From Euryodendron excelsum (Eukaryota > Streptophyta > Magnoliopsida > Ericales > Pentaphylacaceae): a stretch of DNA of 64,000 nucleotides. This document shows, piece by piece, positions 46,722 through 56,846 of this stretch. The notes under the pieces were generated by a model. That model saw only the letters and a program-made list of their open reading frames with translations. It did no database searches and was not told the DNA's origin. How positions within the stretch are numbered: position 1 is the stretch's first letter; every line of letters starts with the position of its first letter. The translations under genes and the position numbers were made by a program. The stretch covers positions 13,556,001 through 13,620,000 of the forward strand of contig CM065389.1 of the NCBI GenBank assembly GCA_033060915.1. Reading direction: 5' to 3'.

Positions 46722-49700
46722 ATGGAAAAGACACTTGAGAACCTTCGTCGTGACGAAGAAGACGTACTAGACAAGGATGGTCCCAAAATTGCCAGACACA
46801 AGCCTATCTCAGCTCTTTTGTCTTCTAAGGAGTTAAAACCATATATTCCTCTTCACATGCTACATAACCTAGTCTACGAAGGGATTCCAAAGCGTTGTGA
46901 TATTAACGAGAAAGGAGAAGTTAAGCATCTGGGTTCCTCCTCAGTTTCTCTTCTTCGTCCTTTCTCTGATATTGAGAAAAGTCATTCAGTCTCCCCTTCT
47001 AGCTTTGGTGTTATGCTTAGAAAGATGAAAAACGAGGGCTTGGAATAGGATAAATCTTTTAGTACCCGCAGTGCTCCTACCTTCTTCCAAAGTCCGATCT
47101 GGCAATATTGGTTAGACGACATATTTTCTTCCTCTTCTGGGATCTTGAAGCAGGCTGGTATTTATTCGGCAGTTTATCTATCTTGATTTGCATATGCTAG
47201 GGATGCCAATTTATTTAAAGGCTTCTTGGAACGGTGGTCCCCTAATACCAACAGTTTTCATTCCATTTATGGGGAGATTGGAATTTCTTTATGGGACCTG
47301 CATCGCATTAGTGGCCTTCCCATTGTAGGAGAATTTTATGAAAAGTATACTCCTACCAATGACATCCTTTATTCTAATGACACATCTTCCATTTGTCGTT
47401 TCCTTTTTAACATTCATGTTGCCTTTCTTGAAGCCAAGAAATTTGCTGCTTGGGCCTCTTGTTTCGTGCATCCTTCTAACGAGACATCTTCTGGTTTCTG
47501 TCGTAAGACACGTATTCCTGATGGGGTATATATTGCTGATTTTTTGGCATGTTAGTTTAGTGGATTTGTATTTCCCCACTTTCTTGGTGAAGTTCGACCT
47601 ACCACATATATTATGGCCGGCAAAATGGCTACGGGTGTTAGGTTCAATCTTGCTGTCCCTATTCTCGCTTCCCTTTATCGTCATCTTAACAGGATTGTTC
47701 GGTCAACTTCCCCTGGGAAAGACAATATATAAGGTCCTTTTCACTACCTTTATGGCTGGATTTCCCTTTAATTCCCTAAGGCATATTCTCATGAAGATCC
47801 TCGGGTCAACTATCCAAACTTTAATGAAGAATTCCTACCTTATTTAGGGTTTATAGGAAATCAACCCGCAACTCAATTTGCTCCAGATTCGACACTTGGC
47901 TCTTTTTTTAGTCATTCTAAGGAGTTTAATTTTAGAGCTCTTAATCTTGGGGGTGAACCACCTAGAATTCTTACGATTGATGAAAGAATAACCTCTTTTT
48001 GGCATAGTTATTTAATTTCTCTTCGTCCTGGAGTATTAACCCTCAAGGCAAGCTTATCTTTCATTGCTGAGCCTTATTCTCCTAACCGTTATGCTCGTCA
48101 ATTTGGGTTTGTTCAAGCATGCCCCAAACCTCTTGACCAATCTTGTCGCCAATCATTACAACCTTCTGAATTTTACTATCATTGGTATGAGATGATGCGG
48201 CGAGGTACAGGGTCTTTGAGTTTGCCTGATTCTAGAGTCTCTCTATCCATGACAGAGCCCTATGCTAACCGGTGGACCGCTTCTTCCTTCACCGTGCTTC
48301 AATTTATTTGCCATCCTAGACCAAAAGCTTCAAAACCTTCAAAGAAAAGGCAAAGGAACAAGTCTAGAGGCCCGGAAAAAAAAGCTAAACAAGGCTTAAG
48401 TGGAGAGCATATTTCTCATAATTCTAGGTCTTTCCCCATTTTGAAGCCTTCTCCTTGACCCTACAATCGTCTTCTCAACACTTTCAAAGACATGTGTAAG
48501 GAGGCATACAAAAGGTCATTTATCTTTGAGAGAGTTAATCCTAATGCTAAGATTGATAGCTTGGAGAGCGTTTTCCTGAGAATAAGCCGAGTTGCTCATT
48601 GTAGAAGGACTCCATCCAATCTGACGATTATCAAAATTTCACCTTTAGATCAGTTTCGAAATTACTTGTCCTCCTTTCTTATGGACAAAGATGAAAAGAC
48701 CATCCTAGAACTGTTTAAGGACCCTGATCATAAGTTGAATGCATTAAGACTTATCCGAATAAGGAGTATAGGACCTCCTATTTCAAATCCTGTTTATGAA
48801 TCTTCTACTTCTGCTTCTTTTGAGGATAACACTTGTGCTGATTCTAATATTGAGGGTGGTGGCGACGATGATGACGAGTTATATGACTATAACCCACTAT
48901 CTGCTTATTCGCCAGATGATACTGCTTCTTATCATTCTTCTAAAAAAGAAGTCCACGTTTCCCTTCAGCCGGCACAATTCACTTATTCTCTTAAGGCTTC
49001 TCCTTTTTCAGGTGATTCGGCAATGGCTTCAGTCCCGGCTAATCTTTCTTCATCAACACCTGTTATAGGTACATAGTATTTTCTGCATTATTTATTATTC
49101 TATATTTGTAACTTGATAACAATATCTTTGTTATTTCAAATTTTCTTTAGGCTTTGCTGCTTATGCCACTTCTGGGGATGTATTGGCAGCTCCCAATCCG
49201 AAATCTCCAAGCCATAGTGAGTTATAATATTCTCATGGATCCATACACATTTCATGAATTTTTATGAATCTTCCTTTTTAACATAGAATCACTCTTCATG
49301 TGTAGATTCCATTACCAACTCTACTTCTAAGGATGGAATGCCAACTCCTACACCGCAACCTTCAGACCATAGTGAGTTACATTCTTTGAGAATCCTATGT
49401 ACATTTTCTTCACTTTATTTTCTGACGTGGGATTGTCTTTCAGGTACTTATGGTCTCATAAATGATGCTGAGTTAGAAAGCTTGCTTTTTGGACTTGAGA
49501 AACCTGTTGGTCTCAATCTTCCAGACATATCAACTCATCAAGGTGCTGTTTCCATTCAAAGTGGCATAGTATTGTCCTTGCAGTCTGCCCCAGATATTGA
49601 TAGCATGATCGATATTACCAATGGAATTTTTGCTATTTTCAAGAGGATGGGCTTAAACTTTGCTCCATTTTTCGAGAATGTGAGGACATTTATCAAGTAT

Positions 49701-50105
49701 TCAATATTATTAGCTCGATTGCCCAACTTTTCAGACCAAAGCTCTACTGTTGAAGATTTGGAAGCCCAGTACCAAAGTAAGAAACTCCATCTTGACAAAG
49801 TGACTGCACAATATGAAGAAGTATTCTCTCTAGTCACAGAGTCCAGTCAACATGTTATAAAGCTGGAAGAGGAAATTTCTCGGACCAAAAAACTTCTTCT
49901 TAAGCTTGAGACTCAATTACCTTCACTTAAGGCTGAGCATTCTTCTCGTACTAGCCGCTTAACTCATATTGCCATGGATGTATCTAAATCAGAGAAAGAC
50001 CTGCAAAATACGTTAGATGCTTTAGCTAAAAGTAAGGAGAAAAGTGTGAATCACGTTGCTGTGAAGCAACCCTTTGAAAGGGCAAATGCTACCCTAAGTG
50101 AATGA
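46722..50105 (+). pseudogene. Antisense plant-mobile-domain (PMD) gene carried by the retrotransposon
   Basis: One frame is kept from ATG 46722 to 49068, interrupted only by point stops (at about 47046, 47184, 47553, 47730, 47769 and 48456). The text (SFHSIYGEIGISLWDLHRIS, GLPIVGEFYE, GPFHYLYGWIS, RQFGFVQ...P, TASSFTVLQFI) matches the aminotransferase-like plant mobile domain found in host PMD proteins and in some transposons. Then come three GT-AG, phase-1 introns: 49069-49150, 49217-49305 and 49372-49443. They separate two 66-bp exons and a last exon (49444-50105) that ends in a coiled coil and TGA. The gene is opposite in orientation to gag-pol. Its function in the element is unknown; this copy is inactivated by stops. 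Confidence 0.75.
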
Positions 50106-50513
50106 TTTTATTACTTTGATTGGATTGGACTTTTATTAGGATGGATGTAACTTTGAATTTAATCATTTTCATCTTTTATTTTGTTTATGGAAATTAATGG
50201 TTAATGTGATGGTTTCATTTGTTTTAGCCGTACACAGTTTATACTCTTGCGTGCCAGGAGCGTCCTAAGATTTATCACCTTGGACTTTGGTGAGGTGTTT
50301 TAGCAGTTTAGCCATATACTGAACCATTGGTGGGTCTTCAAATGAATGTTTCGTTGTATGTTTTAGCCGTTCACAATTTATACTCTTGCGGGCCAGGAGC
50401 TTTTTTATTTTATTTTATTTTATTAATTGCCCTAACTTTTGCCTAGGCCGCCCTTTCGGGTTTTCAACCTAGCGGGCGTTTTTTTTTTTTTTTTTTTTTT
50501 TTTTAATGTTATT

Positions 50514-51911
50514 TTAAGGGTAGTACCTCTTTAAGAACCTTGTATTGGTGGGAGTTATAACTCTTTCACCATCCATTGTGGTTAACAAGTAAGCTCCATT
50601 TGAATAGACCTTCTCAATCACATAAGGGCCTTCCCATTTAGGTTTAAGCTTTCCTTTAGTTCGTCGAGTCACGATGATCGGTGTCTGAACCATTAAAACT
50701 AAGTCTCCTTTCTTGAAACAATGGAGCCTTACTCTTTTGTTGAAGGCATTTGCCATCCTTTGTTGATATATCTCCAAATTTTGTTGGGCAAAAAGCCTTC
50801 ATTCATCCAAGGTTTCAAGTTCAACCAATCTTACCATTGCACTTTCGTCTTTAGTTAAAGATTCTTGTATCGCGACCATTAAAGAAGGTATTTAAACTTC
50901 AAATGGTAGTACCGCTTCCCCTCCAAACACTAATGAATAAAGTGTGGCTTGAGTTGGAGTTCTGTATGAAGTACGATAAGCCCACAAGGCTTCTTGTATT
51001 TTTTCATGCCAACTTCTTTTATTTCTGTCCACCATTTTCTTGAGTATTTTGCAAAGGGTCTTGTTGAATGCTTCCGCTAAACCATTTGCAGGTGTATGAT
51101 ACCGTGATGAATGATTGATCTTTATTTTGTACTTAGAATACAACTTGTACAATGCATTACTTTTGAATGGTTGTCCATTATCTGTAATAATACTTTCAGG
51201 AATTCCGAATCTGTAAATGATGTGAGTCCTGATGAAATCTGCAACAGTTGTAATTTTTACTTCTTTTAAGGCCACTGCTTCTGCCCACTTTGAGAAGTAG
51301 TCTGTCGCTGCCAAGATGTATCGATATCCTGCTGAAGATGGAGGCACAAAAGGCCCAATCACGTCCATACCCCAAGCTGCAAATGGCCAAGAGCAAGTTG
51401 TGACATGTAGAGGCTCTAGAGATTGATGAATGAAGTTCTCATGAAATTGACAGACTTGACATCTTTTTGAATAGTTAATGCAATCAGAGATTATGGTTGG
51501 CCAATAGTAACCTAATCGTTTTAACTGCATGTGTAGCTTTGGGCCGCTCTGATGTGCGCCACATACTCCCATATGTACTTCTGCCATGACTTCTTGAATT
51601 TGTCCTTTGGCTATGCATCGCATGTATATTCCGTCCAAGGATCTTTTGTAGAGTGCATCATTCCACAAAATGAACTTAGTGGCACGCCGTCTCACCTCAG
51701 CACGTTTTGTTTTTTCTTCTGGCAATCTCCCATGTTGGAGATAATTCATGAAGAGCTCCCGCCAATCTTCCTCATCTTCTTTTGTGCAGATTGTCAAGAC
51801 TAGAGCAACATTGGAAATTTTATTTAAAAGCTGCAAGACTCTTCTTTCTCCTACAGTTATAGTGATTGTCTTATTTTCTGGCAAGGCTAGTGACGCAGCC
51901 AAACCTGCCAA
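50514..51911 (-). pseudogene. Integrase region of the Ty3 element
   Basis: In element sense: an HHCC zinc-binding module (VHMGVCGAHQ ... CQVCQ), then the DDE core with MDVIGPF, ITDNGQPF and the glutamate in GLAEAFNKTL, then YRTSYRTPTQATLYSLVFG. After two in-frame stops near 50780-50900 the C-terminal barrel-like part (FKKGDLVLM ... WEGPYVIEKV) ends RYYP at 50514. The domain integrates the cDNA in the nucleus. Catalytic residues look intact, but the stops prevent a full protein. Confidence 0.85.
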
Positions 51912-52784
51912 AGAGTCTGCTCAAGTATTCATTCTTCTTTTGACATGAAAAATGTGCACTTTTCTGAATTGTGAAAGCAGTTAATCAGCCCTCTCATGGT
52001 AAGGAGTGAGACTTGCCTTTTTCACTACATACTCTCCACGTAATTGCTTTATTACTAACTCAGAATCCCCATATATGATGAGTTCTTCAATAGGAATTTA
52101 TAGTGCTAGTTCTAGTCTAGCAATTACAGATTCATATTCTGCCTCATTATTAGAGCATCCTTCTGTCAAGGCGAAAGAGTAAGGAACTACTGCGTTGTCA
52201 GGTGTCACAAACACAATGCCAACCCCTGATTTATTGTTTTTGGGATTCTCTTGTTTCTTGCCATCGGGGCTTCTTGAAGCTCCATCAAAATACATTTCCC
52301 ATCCTTTTTGTACTTCTATCTGCATCACTTGTTCATCTGGTAGATCAGTGGAAAGAGGTGAGTCATCAGGAACAGGGTGTGCCGCTAAGAAATCTGCTAA
52401 GGCTTGCCCTTTGACAGCTTTTTGGGACACATATTCAATTGAGAATTGTTGAAGAAGAACAGCCCATTTCGCAATTTTTCCTGAAAGAACTAGTCGTGAA
52501 AGTATATATTTCAAAGGGTCAGCTCTAGATATTAATTTAACTTCATGTTTCGAGACATAGTGTTTCAACTTCTACAATGCACATACCAAAGCCAGACATG
52601 TTTTTTCAATTAGGGAATAGTTAACTTCTGCACCAAATAAAGTACGACTTAGATAATATAAGGCATTTTCCTTCCCTTGATCATTATGTTGGGCCAAGAG
52701 TGCTCCTAATGAGTGATCAAGAGCTGCCATATACAATAGAAGCGGTCTTCCTTTTATTGGGCTCATGAGCACCGGGGGTTTCAC
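51912..52784 (-). pseudogene. RNase H and second (archaeal-type) RNase H region
   Basis: The first RNase H follows RT: LYMAALDHSLGALLAQ with its Asp and IEKTCLALV with its Glu (52572-52784). A TAG breaks the frame, then KLKHYVSKHEVKL and the connection region follow. The second domain has MYFDGASR, NNEAEYESVIARLELAL and, after another stop, IIYGDSELVIKQL: the D, E and D of an aRNH fold. A second RNase H of this kind is a known marker of Tat-lineage Ty3 elements. At least four in-frame stops are visible up to 51912. Confidence 0.85.
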
Positions 52785-53720
52785 GAGGTATTCTTTGATG
52801 CTATCGAAGGCATTTTAGCATGCTTGGTCCCATTCAAAGGATACATCTTTCTTCATTAACCTTGAGAATGGTAAACCGGTCAGCTAGATTAGAAATGAAT
52901 ATTCTAATGTAAGCCAATCTTCCTTGTAAGCCTTTCAACTCCCTTAAGTTCCTTGGGGGAGGCATTTCAAGGATTGTTTTGATCTTTGTAGGATCAACTT
53001 CGATTCCTTTGCTTCAAACCACAAACCCGAGAAATTTTCCTGACGAAACACCAAAGGCACATTTCATCGAATTCATCTTAAGTTGATAACGCCTTAAGCG
53101 TTCAAAAATTCTTCTTAGATCCTCGAGGTGGTCTTCCTTTTTCCTTGTCTTGACAACAATATCATCAACATAACACTCAAAATGTTACGAAGCATATCCT
53201 CGAAGATCGAGGTCATTGCTCTTTGATAGGTAGCCCCAGTATTTTTCAGACCAAAGGGCATCACTTTATAACAAAATACTCCTTTTGGAGTTCTAAAGGT
53301 TGTCAATTCTTCATCTTCAGGTGCCATTTGGATTTGATTGTATCCTGAATATCCATCCATAAATGACAAGGTTTCATACCCTGTAGTTGCATCTACAAGA
53401 AGCTCAGTTATGGATAGAGGAAAATCATCTTTGGGCCATGCTTCATTCAAATCACGAAAGTCAATGCACACTCTGATCTAGCCATTCTTCTTCTTGACAG
53501 GCACTATGTTTGCCAACCATGTCGGATATTTCACTTCTCTGATGAATCCAGCTTAGATGAGCTTGTCAACCTCAGCTTCAATTTGGGTTGACAGTTCAGG
53601 TCGAGTTCGTCTCTGTGGTTGTTTGACCGGTCGCTTCCCAGGGTATATTGAAAGCTTATGAGCCGCAATCCTTGAATCAAGACCAGGCATCTCAACATAG
53701 TTCCATGCGAAAATGTCTCG
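52785..53720 (-). pseudogene. Reverse transcriptase region
   Basis: RT starts after YRDIFAWNYVEMPGLD and runs through CIDFRDLNEAWPKDDFPL, SFMDGYSGYNQI and YKVMPFGLKNTGATYQRAM. In-frame stops occur near 53550 and 53480. The catalytic YVDD motif is present at about 53165 but in a shifted frame, so one base has been gained or lost just before it. This copy cannot make a working RT. Confidence 0.85.
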
Positions 53721-55082
53721 ATATTCCCTTAGGAACGAGATATATCTTTGAGCCTCTTGTTCAGTCAGGTTTGCATTGATAAATGTTGGTTTATTTTCAC
53801 CTTCATCACCGAGGTTTATTTCACAAAGTTCGTCAATGGTAGCTTGTCCTCCTTTTTCCAACTCTCTTGGTGCAAGACATGCCTCTTCGTCTTCTTCTTC
53901 ATATAAGTCTCTTGGGACTTTTTCTGTAATGGTCATGTTTACTGAAAGCTGATTTTCTATGGAAGGTTCATGATATCCTAACCCCTCTTTCGTTGAAGTG
54001 ATGGATTTCCCTTGTTGGATGGCCTTTCTTTGAGACTGTGTTAACATAGCATCAAACGGTGCAACTTCTTTTGTTAAGACTTTTCTAGGATCCAAACCAA
54101 GTTTTACCAACATCTGTGTAGTTTTTGCACTATATGTAGACTTTATAACATTAGGGATCAGGTCCTCCATATTTGAAACTTGTTCTGCATCCACCCTTTG
54201 TTCAAGATCACCCATCGAATGAAATCGAATAGGCTTTGACCCTTTTTCTTTGGAGGGAACTACAAACTTGTTGTAGGTGTCCACATATGTGCATTCAGTC
54301 TTCCTTAAGGGTAAGATAAATTTATCCTTCAATCCTAAGGTTGAATTTATCGGGACTAAAGCACTTGCCCCCAGCTTTCTTTCAAACTTTGGGATGTATC
54401 GAAAAGATTTTGTTACTGGAGCTTGAGTACCTTCTGTTTTCTTCAGATCCTTTTCTTTCTCTTTCTTTCGTAACGTTCCTGAATAAAATCGAGCATCTGC
54501 GTAATAGGCCTCTACCCCATTGAATGGATCATTGTCAGCTATAATTGTTCCTTCCTTTTCAAACCCCTCTTCAGAAGGTAGTGGATATTTGATGCACTTA
54601 TGAAAAGTAGAAGGTATTACATAATGATTATGCACCCAAGGGCGTCCAAGAAGGGCATTGTAAGAGGTATCCATGTCAATTACCAGGAATTCAGTATCCT
54701 CCTCGATGTCTCCAAATTTTGTTTGTAACTTGATTTTTTCCATAGGACGTTGTTCATTTTGATTGAACCCCTGGATCACCAGATGACTTGGTCGCAGGTG
54801 TGAAAGTGGGACACCTAACAAGCTGAGGGCCCTTCTTGGCAGAAGGTTAATGGCCGATCCTCCATCAACCATGACCCGAGAGACTTTGGTGGTGAGGATA
54901 CGCCCAGTGATACACAACGAACGATTGTGATCCAACACTTCGGCACACATGTCATCATCACCGAATGTAATCGTGGACATACACATAGTAGTCTCTTCGA
55001 GACCCTTGACTACAGCTTCCTGATGAAAATCCTCGGGCCTTGATAGGACATATATCAAAGACTTTCTAAGTTCTGGAGACAT
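53721..55082 (-). pseudogene. Protease region and PR-RT linker
   Basis: The frame is open through this interval. The aspartic protease active site reads VMVDGGSAINLLP (residues about 70-82 from 55082), with DGGS in place of DTGS/DSGS, as is usual in Tat-related plant elements. It is followed by DTSYNALLGRPWVH, the C-terminal part of the retropepsin fold. A long linker rich in charged residues joins it to RT. It is the best preserved part of the polyprotein, about 500 codons without a stop including the start of RT. Confidence 0.8.
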
Positions 55083-55163
55083 CTTCAGGGCGTCATAGAC
55101 ACTTAATAGAGCTGGAATTTTCTTAAGGTGAGCCAGAACATCATACTTTACTTGCTCTTCTTC

Positions 55164-55710
55164 TTACAAGACTTCTTGTACAATTGATGTCGAAAGTTCT
55201 TGAGTTGTATTACGTGGTCGCCTTCGATAAGTGAGGTAAGTTTGACATGCTTTGGCAATAACTTTATTTTTGTTCTCAACCTCCTTTAACTCATCATTAA
55301 TTTGAACCATGTTAACAGACCCGGCAAAAGATCGATCATCATCATCAGTCATTTCTCCTTCATCTTGCATTTTGGACACATTTCTCAAATGTTGTGGATC
55401 TCGCCTATAGAAACATTGAGATTCTATGAAAGCATTTTTCATTGCTTCCCAACTTGGCACCACAACTCCTTCAAGGGCACAATACCAGTCAAATAAAATT
55501 CCGTCAAGGGAAAGGGGAAATTAACGTAAGCAGAGAGCTGTATCCCCGCATTGCCTCAAAAAACGTTTAATGTGCTTCTCAGGATCCCCATACCCTTCAT
55601 ATATCGCAAAGTTTGGGAGCTCATATTCTTCTGAAAATGGTGTCTGCTCAACCCATGGAGGGAACAAATCTCTGGGTCTGAAGCTCCCCATCTCTCGCTG
55701 ATCAAGGGCG
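55164..55710 (-). pseudogene. Third gag-core copy
   Basis: PPWVEQTPF ... YEGYGDPEKHIKRFLRQCG (about 55545-55664) repeats the pattern W-V-x3-P-F ... G-x-G-x-P-x2-H-x3-F-L-x2-CG of the main gag. It continues, after stops, to SWEAMKNAFIESQCFYRRDP at about 55400-55460. It lies directly before the protease frame. Confidence 0.7.
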
Positions 55711-56634
55711 GCTTCAATCTTTTCTTCGATAGTTCCTTCAAAAAAAGAATAAATTTGGACAGTTGCATGGTCTTCATCTTCCCAAGGTTCTAGCATTTCA
55801 AGTTCTATAGGTCTTGGGGTGTAAAACTTATTATAGAATCGATCCGCCATTGTGTCCCAATTAGGGATGGAGTTGGGAGGAAGACTTGGCTGTCCATCCA
55901 TCCATTGTGTCTCAGCTGTCCATCCATCCAATGAGAGAATAAACTGTTATAGAAGCAACACTTGGCTCTTCACAGAATTCCCACATTGAGCAAGAAAATG
56001 AATTAAATGACGCCTTGGGCAACCAACCCCATAAGATAATGGAAATTGAGGCACTGCATATCCCTGTGGGAATGGGACTCTTTCGACCCATTGAGGAAAC
56101 GGATGCCTAACAATTTGGTTAGCTTCAACTATATGGTCTTGGGGAGCTCGAGGTTCTTCTTCCTTTAAAGAAATTGTTACTTTTGCTCGATTTCCTCCTT
56201 TTCTGTCTTCAATCCTTGCTTTCTCATCATCATTTGAACTGCTACTGATTTGGACTTCTCCATTTACAAAAACCCACATCAACAGTGATGACATTACAAG
56301 GAACATCAAAATGGTCACTTGACACACTTTCTCCATCATAGGTTCTCATTGGAGAGGGGTATTGTGAGTTTTTAGGGAAAAAATTAAGTTCCCAATCTTC
56401 ACAAGGGATTTCGATTTGAGATAGCTTTCTTCGTTTCCCAGAGTAACTCAGCAATTCATCATCTGATTGACATTTTAACTCATTATCTTCAAATTGCAAT
56501 CGTCGTTGCGAATGTCTCACGAGCTCTGTGTCAGACTTGTACTCCAAACTTCTTTGTTCTAACTCTCTTATATATTCTGGAGTATTCAGATAGTACATTG
56601 GTGGTACCGGAGAGTACTCTGGTAAAGCTGCCAT
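55711..56634 (-). pseudogene. Second gag-core copy and linker
   Basis: FPQWVERVPFPQGYAVPQF ... GVGCPRRHLIHFLAQCG (about 55977-56099) is another gag-core start, with its continuation SIPNWDTMADRFYNKFYTP at about 55810-55870. Upstream (56242-56634) is a hydrophilic frame (ELEQRSLEYKSDTELVR) of unknown nature in a different reading frame. Stops and frame changes make it non-functional. Confidence 0.65.
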
Positions 56635-56846
56635 GAAAAGCCATGGATTGAGGTGTATGTTGGTGATATTGCTTCATGTTTCAGGGAGTCAAGTATACAA
56701 ATGGGGAATGAAGCATGCCCTCCTTCCTTTGTTTCAGGACCTGTTACTTCTTCTTCATCATCGCTTATCACAACGATGGTTAAACAAGAGACTACATCCG
56801 CCTTATCCTTCTTTCTCTTGTCAAAATGTGCTTGTAACTCATCAGA

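Noticed and set aside
47338..47847. 169-codon hydrophobic frame in the retrotransposon
   Set aside because: A shifted frame of the PMD gene. The frame from 46722 carries the recognisable PMD text.
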